Shown piece by piece: positions 1 through 9,300 of a DNA stretch of 58,584 nucleotides. The notes beneath the pieces were generated by a model. The model saw nothing but the letters and a program-made list of their open reading frames with translations, did no database searches and was not told where the DNA came from. How positions within the stretch are numbered: position 1 is the stretch's first letter; the number at the start of each line of letters is the position of its first letter. The stretch is taken from contig JAVWIF010000006.1 in NCBI GenBank assembly GCA_036639635.1, forward strand, positions 1 to 58,584, read 5' to 3'. The translations under genes were made by a program, and so were the position numbers. This DNA comes from JAVWIF01 sp036639635. Lineage in GTDB: Bacteria > Bacillota_I > Bacilli_A > Erysipelotrichales > Erysipelotrichaceae.

Positions 1-10
1 GATAAACAAA

Positions 11-39
11 AAAAGCGCTTGGTGGACGCTTTTCTTGTA
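11..39 (+). terminator. Terminator-like hairpin at the window edge
   Basis: Arms AAAAGCG (11-17) and CGCTTTT (27-33) enclose a 9-nt loop and run into a T-rich tail. It probably ends a gene lying left of the window. Confidence 0.5.
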
Positions 40-56
40 TTATAATTATATTTTTT

Positions 57-125
57 TGAAAGGGAGAAAGTATGATTTATCTTGGGGGAATTTGTCATAC
101 AATTAGCAAGCTTTTCCTTCTTGCT
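57..125 (+). repeat. Two-hairpin motif, copy 1
   Basis: The motif opens with TTGAAAGGGAGAAAGTATGA. GTATGA (70-75) pairs with TCATAC (95-100), and AGCAAG (105-110) pairs with CTTGCT (120-125). The same order of elements recurs at 267-329 with different loop sequences, so the stems rather than the loops appear conserved. The GGGAG plus ATG also make a ribosome-binding-site-like start for a 22-codon frame (72-140), so a short peptide cannot be excluded. I do not recognise the motif as a known RNA family. Confidence 0.5.
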
Positions 126-209
126 GACTATAGTATATAATAAAGATGTGGTGCTATGATGTTGATATCATGTTAAAATATGTGTTTTCTATAATGAATA
201 TGTGAACCA

Positions 210-246
210 AGTAAAAACAGCGTTTGGGGAAAACGCTGTTTTTACT
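210..246. terminator. Strong bidirectional hairpin between the two motif copies
   Basis: A perfect 16-bp stem (210-225 with 231-246) closes a 5-nt loop. It has A-rich and T-rich flanks on both sides, as in a bidirectional intrinsic terminator. It would end the transcript carrying motif copy 1. Confidence 0.75.
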
Positions 247-266
247 AACTAATCAATTTTGATTCT

Positions 267-329
267 TGAAAGGGAAGAAGTATGAATGAATTTGAAATGG
301 ATTCATCATACTAGCAAGTATCACCTTGC
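267..329 (+). repeat. Two-hairpin motif, copy 2
   Basis: This copy opens with TTGAAAGGGAAGAAGTATGA. GTATGA (280-285) pairs with TCATAC (306-311), extended by TGAAT/ATTCA (287-291 with 301-305). GCAAG (314-318) pairs with CTTGC (325-329). Compared with copy 1, stem sequences and the opening are kept while both loops differ. The frame starting at the ATG here is only 10 codons, which favours RNA or DNA structure over a peptide. It lies upstream of the small gene at 442. Confidence 0.5.
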
Positions 330-441
330 ACATAGATAATATAGCAAATAGATATGGTATAGGAATGTATAAACTATGGCAAATTATGTGATTTATCTTT
401 ACAAGTGTAAATGGTATAATGAAACACAAGAGGTAAAGTGT

Positions 442-816
442 ATGCAAATTATAAATTTAGACAAAGAAGAAGTAGCGAAAGCAGCTGCCATTGAGTTTAG
501 TGGGAAGTACATAGAAATGGAAAGCTGTGATTTGTTTTTAAAAGATGAAGAGAGTGGTAAAGCAAGTATTGATTTTATTGATCATGAGGTGTATATCGGC
601 ACAAACTATGTATATGAAGATCGTTTGGTGAATGGAAATAAAACAAGGTACAAAGTACCGATTACTATTATATATCTAAAAAAAGATCCTTATGAAACAA
701 TTTATGATAGTAAAGGGAAGTGTTATGTAGCTTATAAAGAAGATACGATTCACTTTATTTTATATGAAGATTTTTATACGTTTATTAAACCACAAATCCA
801 TATGTTGGAAGAATAA
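442..816 (+). CDS. Hypothetical protein, 124 aa
   Basis: I do not recognise this protein. It is predicted soluble, with no signal peptide or membrane segment, rich in acidic residues and aromatics; the second half (YETIYDSKGKCYVAYKED) looks like beta strands. The frame is open from 376, but ATG 442 is preceded by AAGAGG at a good distance and 376 is not, so 442 is preferred. It stands alone, between the duplicated hairpin motif on its left and a terminator on its right. Function unknown. Confidence 0.6.
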   Translation: MQIINLDKEEVAKAAAIEFSGKYIEMESCDLFLKDEESGKASIDFIDHEVYIGTNYVYEDRLVNGNKTRYKVPITIIYLKKDPYETIYDSKGKCYVAYKEDTIHFILYEDFYTFIKPQIHMLEE

Positions 817-831
817 GTTACTGAGTTAGAT

Positions 832-861
832 AAGGACTACGCAATCGCGCTGTCTTTTTTT
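832..861 (+). terminator. Terminator after the 124-aa gene
   Basis: AAGGAC (832-837) pairs with GTCTTT (852-857), with an inner CGC/GCG stem after a 2-nt internal loop, followed by a T run. Confidence 0.65.
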
Positions 862-941
862 ATATTGATGTAGGTATTTGTATAATAAAAAAATATGCGG
901 GAATATTATGAAAAGGCTGATAAAATGTAAAAATAAATAAA

Positions 942-970
942 TTGACGCAGGGTAGTGTGTATGGTACACT
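942..970 (+). promoter_or_regulatory. Promoter of the DEAD-box helicase gene
   Basis: TTGACG (942-947) and TACACT (965-970) are separated by 17 bp. The TTG of the -35 box is also the first possible start codon of the downstream frame, so the promoter argues for the later ATG at 1020. Confidence 0.65.
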
Positions 971-1019
971 AACTAAGTTATTACAAGATAAAACCTATAA
1001 TGATAGAAAGAAGGTAACA

Positions 1020-2843
1020 ATGACAAAATTTATTGAATTAAACATCAGCGAGGAGATTTTAAAAGCTGTTGAAGAAATGGGATATGAAAATGCAACCGAC
1101 ATTCAGGCACAAGCCATTCCATGTATTATGGATGGCAAAGATGTACTAGGTCGTTCCAATACAGGAACAGGTAAGACAGCCGCATTTGGTATCCCAGCAA
1201 TCGAAAAAGTTTGCACAGGGAATAAAAACCCAAACGCTCTGATTATTTGTCCAACAAGAGAATTAGTATCACAAGTCGCAACGGAATTAAGAAAATATGC
1301 GAAATATAAAGAGGGCGTTAAAATCGTTCCTATATATGGTGGACAACCAATCGATCGTCAGATCCAATTGTTAAAAAGAGGATGTGGAATTGTAGTTGGT
1401 ACGCCAGGTCGTATTATGGATCATTTAAATCGTAAGACTTTAAAATTAGCAGATACAAAAATGGTTATTTTAGATGAAGCGGATGAAATGTTAAACATGG
1501 GATTTAAAGAGGATATTGAAGAAATTTTATCATCAATGCCTGAAGGAAATGAACACCAAACAATTTTATTCTCAGCTACTTGGCCAGATGCAATTGTTAG
1601 AATTACAAAACAATTCCAAAAGAATCCTGTAAATGTTGAAATTAAATCAAGTCAACGTACGATTGATACAGTTGAACAAGTATATTATGAAACACCTAGA
1701 GGAAAGAAAACAAATGCATTACGTGTATTATTAAATCATTATGATCCTGAATTATGTATGATTTTCTGTAATACGAAAAGAATGGTTGATGAATTAAGTG
1801 AAGACTTAAATCAACATGGTATTAAAGCTATTTCTTTACATGGAGATATGAAACAAGAGTTCCGTACGCGTGTAATGGATCAATTCCGTACAGGAAAAGC
1901 ACCAATTCTAATTGCAACAGATGTTGCTGCTCGAGGAATTGATGTTGATAACATTGATTTAGTAGTTAACTTTGATATTCCTCAAGATAATGAATATTAT
2001 ATTCATCGTGTTGGAAGAACTGGTAGAGCTGGTAAAAAAGGTGTTGCGATTACTTTAGTAAGTGGTGGTAAACAACGTGGTTCTATTAAAGAAATTATTC
2101 GTTATACAAAAACAAACATTTTAAGACATTCACTTCCTACATCTGCACAGATGATGGAAGCAAATCGTAATGCTTATGTAGCAACTGTAAAACAAGCTTG
2201 TGATGAAGGTATTACAGATGAAAGTGTTGAAATCGCAAATGAATTAATGGCAGAAGGAATTGCTTTAGAAAATATTATTTCTGCACTTATTTCAATGACT
2301 TATAAGAATGAAGTAATTGATATTGAAGCAGAAGAAGATGCAAAACGTTTCTCATCTGATTTTGATGCGGTTACCTTAAAATTCAGCATTGGACGTAGTA
2401 ATGGAGTACAACCAGGAAATTTTGTTGCGGCAATTATTGAAGAAACTGGATTAACTGGAAAATCAATTGGTAAAATTGATGTACGCCAAGCATTTACATT
2501 AGTAGATATTGATGCGAATAAAGTAGATAGTGTACTAAGTGGTATGCAAAGAAGCAATATTCGTGGACAAGAAGTTATGGTCGAAATTGATAGTGCACCA
2601 AAAAGAAAAAGTAACGGTGGTGGATTCTCAAGAGGCGGCGATAGAAAATCAAGTGGACGTCGTGATGGTGGAAACCGTGGGTCTTCAAGAGATGGTGGAA
2701 GCAGAGGATCTTCTTCAAGAGATTCTTCTAGTCGTGGTTCAAGAGGTGGTTCTAGAAGTGGTGGAGATAAAGCACCAGCTAAAAGAAGCAGTGGAAACCA
2801 TGATAAGAGTGTTCGTAAGAGTACAAAAGCACATAAAGATTAA
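1020..2843 (+). CDS. deaD: DEAD-box ATP-dependent RNA helicase (DeaD/CshA type)
   Basis: A 607-aa RNA helicase expected to unwind structured RNA in ribosome assembly and mRNA turnover, especially in the cold. The Q motif with the invariant GYENATDIQ is near residue 20, followed by GTGKT, PTRELV, TPGRI, the DEAD box, SAT, and HRVGRTGR. A DbpA/CsdA-type RNA-binding domain (about residues 450-525) follows the two RecA cores, and the last 75 residues are a Gly/Ser/Arg-rich RGG-like tail with basic ends. The start is ATG 1020 with GAAGG upstream; the upstream extension overlaps the promoter. It is monocistronic, with its own promoter and terminator. The family is certain, the exact paralogue name less so. 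Confidence 0.95.
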   Translation: MTKFIELNISEEILKAVEEMGYENATDIQAQAIPCIMDGKDVLGRSNTGTGKTAAFGIPAIEKVCTGNKNPNALIICPTRELVSQVATELRKYAKYKEGVKIVPIYGGQPIDRQIQLLKRGCGIVVGTPGRIMDHLNRKTLKLADTKMVILDEADEMLNMGFKEDIEEILSSMPEGNEHQTILFSATWPDAIVRITKQFQKNPVNVEIKSSQRTIDTVEQVYYETPRGKKTNALRVLLNHYDPELCMIFCNTKRMVDELSEDLNQHGIKAISLHGDMKQEFRTRVMDQFRTGKAPILIATDVAARGIDVDNIDLVVNFDIPQDNEYYIHRVGRTGRAGKKGVAITLVSGGKQRGSIKEIIRYTKTNILRHSLPTSAQMMEANRNAYVATVKQACDEGITDESVEIANELMAEGIALENIISALISMTYKNEVIDIEAEEDAKRFSSDFDAVTLKFSIGRSNGVQPGNFVAAIIEETGLTGKSIGKIDVRQAFTLVDIDANKVDSVLSGMQRSNIRGQEVMVEIDSAPKRKSNGGGFSRGGDRKSSGRRDGGNRGSSRDGGSRGSSSRDSSSRGSRGGSRSGGDKAPAKRSSGNHDKSVRKSTKAHKD

Positions 2844-2847
2844 TTAT

Positions 2848-2874
2848 AAAAGATACGTCTCGACGTATCTTTTT
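2848..2874 (+). terminator. Terminator of the helicase gene
   Basis: An 11-bp perfect stem (2848-2858 with 2863-2873), loop CTCG, ends in a T run. Confidence 0.85.
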
Positions 2875-2877
2875 ATA

Positions 2878-2904
2878 TGAAAAAACACATATTGCTATGT
2901 GTTT
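2878..2904 (-). terminator. Terminator of the mscS-like gene
   Basis: AAACACATA (2883-2891) pairs with TATGTGTTT (2896-2904). On the minus strand it is followed by a T run. The stop codon of the channel gene lies inside the hairpin, and the helicase terminator is immediately adjacent (convergent genes). Confidence 0.75.
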
Positions 2905-3764
2905 GGTGTTTCCTTCTTATAGACAATGGTACGATGAGGATAAGGAAATTCAATACCATTTTCATCAAATGCTTTCTTAATTGAAATACGCAAATCAGAT
3001 AACATGGCAAATCCTTCAGCATTATTTTTAGAATAGATGGTTGTACGTAAACTTAACCCAGATTCATTAAAGCCTATCACACGCGTAATGACAGGATCTA
3101 TTCCTTTTTCAATCTCTTCATGACTACGTGCATCGATAAAATTATCATGGTGCATAACTTCTTCTTTAATAATTTGCATGGCTTTATCTAAATCACTATC
3201 GTAATCAATTTCTAGGGTTAGAAAGTTACCTTTGCTATTACCACTCAAGCTTACATTTTCTAAAACAGCTTTATTCATAATACTATTGGGAATAATGATA
3301 CGGGTATTTTCATATGTTCTAATGAGTGTATCACGCAGTGATACATCAACTACGTATCCTTCAAATTCTCCGTTATTTACTTTTACTAAATCACCAATTT
3401 TAAAGGGTTTAAAGGTTGCTATCAATAATCCATTGACAAGGTTACCTAAACTTTCTTGTGCAGCTAGACCTGCGGCTACTGCAAGTATTCCAGCACTACC
3501 CCAAATTTTTACTAATACTTCGTTAAATGGTTCAACTAGGGATAAACAGGAATAAATGGTAATGGAATAAATAATTATTTTTACTAAACGTAATATAAAT
3601 TTTTCGTTTGTCATGTGTTTCTTGCGTACAGCACGACCTATCATATGCTTCATAATATAAGCAACACTTATATAAATGAGAACAATGAGGAAGGTACCAA
3701 TGAGCCCATAGGTGAAGAAACTACCTTTTCCAATGGTGTTTATAGAAGTCATAAAATCTTGCAT
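2895..3764 (-). CDS. mscS: MscS-family small-conductance mechanosensitive channel
   Basis: A 289-aa membrane channel that opens on hypo-osmotic shock to release solutes. There are three predicted membrane helices: about 15-38, 58-80, and the Gly/Ala-rich pore helix about 91-120 (AVAAGLAAQESLGNLVNG). The beta-rich MscS middle domain (FKIGDLVKVNN, IIIPNSIM) and a C-terminal alpha/beta domain follow. The size is typical. The start has AAAGG about 10 nt upstream. It is a single gene diverging from the membrane-protein gene at 3900. Confidence 0.93.
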   Translation of the reverse strand: MQDFMTSINTIGKGSFFTYGLIGTFLIVLIYISVAYIMKHMIGRAVRKKHMTNEKFILRLVKIIIYSITIYSCLSLVEPFNEVLVKIWGSAGILAVAAGLAAQESLGNLVNGLLIATFKPFKIGDLVKVNNGEFEGYVVDVSLRDTLIRTYENTRIIIPNSIMNKAVLENVSLSGNSKGNFLTLEIDYDSDLDKAMQIIKEEVMHHDNFIDARSHEEIEKGIDPVITRVIGFNESGLSLRTTIYSKNNAEGFAMLSDLRISIKKAFDENGIEFPYPHRTIVYKKETPNT

Positions 3765-3788
3765 TTACATCACGCCTTTCTAGGTATT

Positions 3789-3817
3789 ATTATACATTTA
3801 ATTAATGAAAAGATAAA
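3789..3817 (-). promoter_or_regulatory. Possible promoter of the mscS-like gene
   Basis: On the minus strand, TATAAT (3789-3794) has a weak TTTATC (3812-3817) at 17 bp spacing. Only the -10 box is convincing. Confidence 0.4.
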
Positions 3818-3846
3818 TAGAAATTAAGTGGAATTGTGTGATAATA

Positions 3847-3874
3847 TTGATATAAAAAATATTTCCTATATAAT
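3847..3874 (+). promoter_or_regulatory. Promoter of the 153-aa membrane protein gene
   Basis: TTGATA (3847-3852) and TATAAT (3869-3874) are 16 bp apart. The promoter lies inside the longest possible frame (from 3828), so translation must begin downstream, at GTG 3900. Confidence 0.75.
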
Positions 3875-3899
3875 AAAACTTGATAAGAAGGTGTCTAAG

Positions 3900-4361
3900 G
3901 TGAATGTAAAAAGTAAGATATTAAAAATCCGAAATCTTCCTATTGATGGAAAAAAAGTGGATCAAATTAAAGCCAAACCATATATGTTTATTATTGTAAT
4001 CCTTTTATTTGGGATTGCCTTGTTATGGACGAATTTTTATTTGCTTGGAATTCTAATTACCTTATTTTTTCTTTACTATTTATTATTTGTAAAGGATACC
4101 TTATTAGTTGAATTTTATGATTACTATGTTGTTTTTTATTTAAATAATGGAAAAGAAGAATGTTTTCTATTGTTTTGGGAAGATATTGATCATTGGGATA
4201 TTAGTTGTTCACGGCGTGAATGCGATGTTTTAAATATTACCTTAAAGAATAATGAAACATTGGCTTTAAAGTGTTTGGCTCGTAAAAAAGTAGAAAAATA
4301 TTTTACTATTTACGCATCTCAAGATCATGAACAAACAATATCAAAGCAACAGGTATTATGA
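3900..4361 (+). CDS. Hypothetical membrane protein with a PH-like C-terminal part, 153 aa
   Basis: No family recognised. Two adjacent hydrophobic helices (about residues 30-70) precede a soluble domain with alternating strands and the phrase LFWEDIDHWDIS. That layout, two helices then a small beta domain with a trailing helix, resembles bacterial PH-like membrane proteins, but this is a guess. The start is GTG 3900 with AGAAGG 8 nt upstream; earlier starts are excluded by the promoter. It has its own promoter and terminator. Confidence 0.65.
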   Translation: MNVKSKILKIRNLPIDGKKVDQIKAKPYMFIIVILLFGIALLWTNFYLLGILITLFFLYYLLFVKDTLLVEFYDYYVVFYLNNGKEECFLLFWEDIDHWDISCSRRECDVLNITLKNNETLALKCLARKKVEKYFTIYASQDHEQTISKQQVL

Positions 4362-4377
4362 AATGTTGCTTTTTTTG
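4343..4377 (+). terminator. Terminator overlapping the next promoter
   Basis: AAAGCAAC (4343-4350) pairs with GTTGCTTT (4365-4372) across a 14-nt loop, followed by T residues. The right arm contains the -35 box of the next promoter. Confidence 0.6.
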
Positions 4378-4393
4378 TGAATTGCGTTATAAT
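4366..4393 (+). promoter_or_regulatory. Promoter of the two-gene membrane protein operon
   Basis: TTGCTT (4366-4371) and TATAAT (4388-4393) at 16 bp spacing. Confidence 0.65.
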
Positions 4394-4419
4394 CACTCTT
4401 GTCAACAAAAGGAGAATTT

Positions 4420-5226
4420 ATGAATACATATAAAGAAATAAAAGACCTTGTAAGTGTACAACTACAGGGAAAGAAATTTAAATTATTAGGATGTTTATTG
4501 GCACTTTCTTTCTTTTTTATCTTTGTGAAAGAAGGAATGGGGTTAGCACTATCTTCAGATAGTACATTATATATGGTACTTTCGTTTGTAACATCCATCC
4601 TTAATATTATTGGAAATGCAATTGTTATTGTCATGTTCTTATGTAATACTAGAGGATGTTCTATCAAGAAAGAAGATATTTTCTATCTTTGTAAAAATTC
4701 ACATTATGTTATTCTTGTTGGTATTTTGTTAAGTATAATACAAATGTTCGTGGCAATGCTTGGTATATTTACGAGTATAATACCAATCTTATTTGTCTTT
4801 GTTTTATCTACTATTTATTTGTTCTTTATATTATGGAATGCGGTCGTGGCTTTTGGTGTATATGATGGTAATCATAAAATATCAGAGTTGATTTTGGGAA
4901 GTTTAAAGTTGATGTTCGCTAATATTAAGAGCATCATGATGGTTAGTCTTATTTTTATTCTTTGGTATGCTATTGGACAAATCGGAATTCCGATGATAAT
5001 GAATAGTTTATTGGGAGAAGCGAAAACGGCTGGATTAATTATTGCGACCATGATGAAAGCAAGTGAAACCAACATGATAAACGCCTTTCTTTTGGGAGGC
5101 ATACATGTTTTGTATTATGGAGTGCAATTTGTTTTACTGGTACCAATGTATGCAAGTGTAGCAATTATTTATGAACGAGGAAAGAAGACATACATGCCTA
5201 ACAACCATGGTGTACTCATTAAATAA
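4420..5226 (+). CDS. Hypothetical multi-pass membrane protein, 268 aa
   Basis: No family recognised with confidence. About six hydrophobic segments are visible (near residues 22-40, 48-75, 90-115, 118-145, 165-195, 225-255), connected by short charged loops. The opening MNTYKEIKDLV is amphipathic. The start is ATG 4420 after AAAGGAG. The next gene follows after 11 bp and has similar length and topology, so the two probably form one complex or transporter. The general look is of a DUF975-like or ABC-2-like membrane component, which I cannot decide. Confidence 0.65.
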   Translation: MNTYKEIKDLVSVQLQGKKFKLLGCLLALSFFFIFVKEGMGLALSSDSTLYMVLSFVTSILNIIGNAIVIVMFLCNTRGCSIKKEDIFYLCKNSHYVILVGILLSIIQMFVAMLGIFTSIIPILFVFVLSTIYLFFILWNAVVAFGVYDGNHKISELILGSLKLMFANIKSIMMVSLIFILWYAIGQIGIPMIMNSLLGEAKTAGLIIATMMKASETNMINAFLLGGIHVLYYGVQFVLLVPMYASVAIIYERGKKTYMPNNHGVLIK

Positions 5227-5237
5227 AGAGGTGAACA

Positions 5238-6044
5238 ATGAAAACAATTCAAGAATTTTTAGTATTTACTAATTTAAAAAATAATGTTTTAAAAGAAAGT
5301 ATTTTATTAGTACTTGCTAGTCTTTTATACTGTATGATATATTCGTTTACGAGTTTATTAGCATATCAAAGTGGAACGACAATGTATTATATCCTGCTAT
5401 ATGTAGTTGTTATATGGGCAGCATTTATTTATATGATTATTTTATTTGCCTTTCTGCAAAAGAAAAGAGATTATGACACGAAATTAAGAATGAAAAAATA
5501 CTTGATTCCTTGTTGGAGCGTACAAACAATATTCTTTATTCTAATGGTAGGAAGTGGTGTACTTTCTTATGCGTTGATGGTAAATGACCAACTAAGTATC
5601 AATGCTTTTGTTTTAACACCGTTTATGATGATTTCCCTCATGATGTACATTCCTTTACAAATATTTGCGTTTTTTGAGATATATGAAGGTGTTCGTAATC
5701 CTTTTGTGATGATAAAAAATGCTTTCTTAAAGATTATGAAACATTATCGAGCAGTCTTTTATAGTTTGCTTGTGCTCTTATTAATCACAATGCTATATCA
5801 AGGTATTTTATCTATGGTATTTAATTTGCATAATAGTTTTGTTATCGCAAGCGCAACTACCGATATGCTTGTTAGAAGTAATCCTTTTATGGATGTGTTT
5901 GATTATATAGCTTATATTGGAAAGGATAATCAACTTTTATTACAAGTAGGTGTATCGTTTGTATATGGGGTTGTCATGAGCGTAGCACTTGTGTTTTATT
6001 ACATGTTTATGATATGCGTGTATGATAATGATATTAAGGTGTAG
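5238..6044 (+). CDS. Hypothetical multi-pass membrane protein, 268 aa, partner of the preceding gene
   Basis: No family recognised. Six or so predicted membrane segments; same length and overall plan as the upstream protein (short soluble start, paired helices, amphipathic stretch NPFVMIKNAFLKIMKHYR, final helices). RBS AGAGGTG is just upstream of ATG 5238, and the 11-bp gap indicates cotranscription. It may be a diverged duplicate of its neighbour. Confidence 0.65.
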   Translation: MKTIQEFLVFTNLKNNVLKESILLVLASLLYCMIYSFTSLLAYQSGTTMYYILLYVVVIWAAFIYMIILFAFLQKKRDYDTKLRMKKYLIPCWSVQTIFFILMVGSGVLSYALMVNDQLSINAFVLTPFMMISLMMYIPLQIFAFFEIYEGVRNPFVMIKNAFLKIMKHYRAVFYSLLVLLLITMLYQGILSMVFNLHNSFVIASATTDMLVRSNPFMDVFDYIAYIGKDNQLLLQVGVSFVYGVVMSVALVFYYMFMICVYDNDIKV

Positions 6045-6088
6045 CGTACTTTAAGTAATACACATAGAATAAAGTAAGGTGAATAAAG

Positions 6089-6217
6089 ATGAGTGAAGTA
6101 GAACCAATATATATTAGCTTCTTTAGAAAGCAACAACACATCGCTATCAAAGTGAGTTTTACAAGAAAAGAAAATAAACCAATTATTTATATGAGAATTG
6201 AGCCGTTGTTTACATAA
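6089..6217 (+). CDS. Small protein of 42 aa
   Basis: An open frame with AAGG 9 nt before ATG 6089 and a stop at 6215. The product begins MSEVEPIYISFFRKQQHIAI and is basic, without a membrane segment. A terminator-like hairpin directly overlaps its end. It sits between the membrane operon and the giant repeat gene. The good RBS and placement support it, but length and lack of homology leave doubt. Confidence 0.4.
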   Translation: MSEVEPIYISFFRKQQHIAIKVSFTRKENKPIIYMRIEPLFT

Positions 6218-6231
6218 AATGGCTTTTTTTT
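6201..6231 (+). terminator. Terminator before the giant gene
   Basis: AGCC (6201-6204) pairs with GGCT (6221-6224), followed by a run of eight T. The stem is short, but the T run is strong. Confidence 0.5.
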
Positions 6232-6240
6232 GTTTTATAG

Positions 6241-6269
6241 AACAATTTTTGGTGTGGGCTCATATACTA
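6241..6269 (+). promoter_or_regulatory. Sigma-K-like promoter of the giant repeat gene
   Basis: AACA (6241-6244), a 16-bp gap and CATATACTA (6261-6269) match the sigma-K pattern AC, 16 bp, CATAnnnTA. No good TTGACA/TATAAT pair is present in the region. A start near 6276 would give a 39-nt leader with AAAGGAGG. The match is by eye against a short AT-rich consensus, so it is suggestive only. Confidence 0.45.
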
Positions 6270-6314
6270 GAATGTATAAGAAATGAATAGGCTTATATAC
6301 AAAGGAGGATAAGG

Positions 6315-9300
6315 ATGAGCAAACGCTTAAAGGAAGTCTTTGCCAATATGTTTCATGTAAGCTTTCTTGAAACTATAGAACGTGATCCTTGTGATATCAA
6401 TGGGACCATGGAAATTATCATTGAGGAGTTGACGTTTGAAAGTAAAGCAAAGACAATTGCGCAAACACGTTATGTAAAAGTATGTAATTCTCAAAAAAAA
6501 TGTATACACTATGAAGTGCCAATTGATGCAACTACGGGTATTGGACGATTAAGTATTTCTAATATTCAAGAATTAGAACATGTTGTTGTACAGGTTGAAG
6601 AAGATGGAACACAGATGATAAACAAGGATATGGTTCAGATTAGCTATGAGGTAAATGGAGTTCGGCAAGAAGAAGACTATGCCTCTCTTCAATATACTAG
6701 CAATACCAATACACATCATCAATGTGTACGTATTATCAATCAAGAATTAGCTAGTAGTGAGTTAACTATTTACAAAGAGCTTCAAGATGAAAATGAAGAA
6801 GTTTTACCATTAGAGAATGATATGAAGTTTTTAGTTTGCATTCATAATGAACGCGGATTTGAAAAATATATTACATTAGATTATAAAAACAATTTTCGTG
6901 AAGTAGTAGATTGTTTAAAACCAGGATTTTATACCATCGAAGAATGTGAATATGCTTTGTTTGAACCTTTTTATAGCTTGAATAATGCACGCATTACGAG
7001 TGATAATCGCTTTGATCTAGTAGCAGGTCATAATGAATTACAGGTTATTAATGTCAAACGTAGTGATACACAACTAACGATTCAAAAAGATATATGTAAT
7101 CGTGATGGTGAATTGTGCAAACCGACACCGTGTGAACTTTATCAAGTGCGCGTTATATCCGCATTAGAAGATAAGATGATTACCTTATGCGAAGAAAATG
7201 ATTTCTGTGTTACGTTATTTGGGTTAGAATGCGGATATTATGATATTTGTGAAGTATGTCAAGGTGATGTTGCTTTTGATATTAGTTATGTTGTGAATGA
7301 TGAAGAAGAATGTGAACATGCACATCTTGAAATACGTGAATGTGAACATGCTTTTGTAAATATTATTAATACGATGATTCCATTGTGTGAAGAAGAACAA
7401 CCTCAACAAAATAGTCAAGAAGCTCCTTTACGTATATGTAAATTTATAAGAAAAAGTGAAGGATGTATTGTAAAGCCATCCGCAGCATGTCAATTTAAGG
7501 TGAATGTTATCGGCTGTGGTATCAATCAAACCTTTTTATTAAATAACAATAATAATTTCTGTGTGGATATTCTTGATTTATGTAATGGGGAATATGAAAT
7601 TTGTGAAGTGAGTGAAGGTGATTATAGTACAAGCTACATCATAAATGATGAACGTGAAAAAACGAGTGCTTGTATATGTGTGAGAGATGAAGTAATGAAC
7701 TGTGTAGCAATTATTAATGAAGAAAGAAATAAAGGAACTTTATGTATTAGTAAATATGTATGTAATGAATTTGGCGATTTAATGAAACCGGATAAAGATC
7801 AAAGCTTTTGTGTAACACTAAGTTCATACTTTTATAAGAAATGTGTTTGCTTAGATGCTCACAATGATTGGACGATGTGTTTTAAAGATTTACGTTTTGG
7901 TAGTTATGAAGTACGTGAAGAAGATCCTTGTGATTATCTTGTATCTTATATTGTTGATTGTGAAAGAGAAAGAGTACATGCTCGCGTTGTGATAGACGAT
8001 AGTTTTGAACATGATATTAAAATTATTAATCATGTGAATAAGCAAATAAGTGGGGTTTTAAAAATCTCAAAGTATGAAGAAACGGCATCTAAAGAATTGG
8101 TGAAACCTTGTTGCGATGAAGAATTTGAAGTAGAAGTTGAAGGTGCTTGTTTTTGTGAAACCTATATATTAAAGGCCAGCAATAATTGGTGTATTATGCT
8201 AGAAGGCTTAGAGAGTGGAGAATATCATATTCAAGAATGTAATGCAAATGAATATGAGGTTAGTTATTTGGTGAATCGTGAAGTGCAAGAAAATGCGATG
8301 GTGTGTTTAAATGAAGGCAATCAAGAAGTATGTATTATCAATCATCAAAGAAAAAGCGGAACATTAAAAATAGCAGCCCAATTTCGTGATTGTTCTAAAA
8401 ACATAGGGGAAATACAACATCATGCAAACATTCATGTGGTGATTGAAGGAAATGATGAAACTTATAAAACTTGTTTACAGGCAAGTAATCATTGGTGCTC
8501 ATGTATGGAAGAGCTACCTTGTGGAAAATATCGAATCATTCAAAGCGATAATCTAGGATATAAAGTAAGCTATTGTGTAAACGGAATAGAAGAAAACTTT
8601 GGGCGTATAACTTTAGGGTGTGAAGATGAAGAGGTTATTATTTTTAATGAAGAAACGCCTTGTACAGGGTTGTTAAAGGTTACAAAATTTATAGAAGATC
8701 AACAAGGAAACTTAAATATGCCTTGTGCACAAGAGGAGTTTCATTTTGAACTATCAGGACGTTGCTTCTCACGAACGTATACACTGCGTCAACGTAATGA
8801 TTTCTGTGTTTATTTTGATGATTTAGATGAAGGGGTATATGAGGTAAAAGAATTAGATAAAGAAAGTCAAGTTTGTTATCAAATAAATGGAGAATGTCAG
8901 CCTTCTGCAAAATTTACATTAGGACTAGAAGATATGCACGTTGATATTATTAATCAACAAATTCAATATGGTTCTTTGCACATTGAAAAAAGAATAAGAA
9001 AAGGTAGTTCATTATGTTTACCTAAAGGAGAAGATTGTTTCCAAGTACTCTTAAAAGGTAAAGGAGTACATGAAATCATTGAATTAAATGCAGATAATGC
9101 ATTTAGTGCTTGTATTGATAACTTACAAAAACAACACTACGAAATAAAAGAGGTACAAACTACTAGCCATGCACAATACGATATAAATGGTTGTCTTCAT
9201 GACGATGGCTATTTCTTATATGAAGGAGAAGATGTAAGTATTACCATCATAAATGAAGAAATACAAAATGGTTGCATGGAAATAACAAAGCAAATGGAAG

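Noticed and set aside
942..1019. TTG start that would add 26 residues to the helicase
   Set aside because: The TTG is the -35 box of a good promoter, and ATG 1020 has a proper RBS and the usual N-terminus.
3828..3899. Longer N-terminus for the membrane protein at 3900
   Set aside because: A TTGATA/TATAAT promoter lies inside this stretch and no RBS precedes it.
6062..6070. CATAGAATA as a second sigma-K-like -10 before the 42-aa ORF
   Set aside because: No AC element at the right distance, and a start there would leave no room for the RBS.
6241..6269. Sigma-E rather than sigma-K promoter for the giant gene
   Set aside because: The -10 is close to CATACAnT, but the sigma-E -35 (GnATATT-like) is absent at 14-15 bp.
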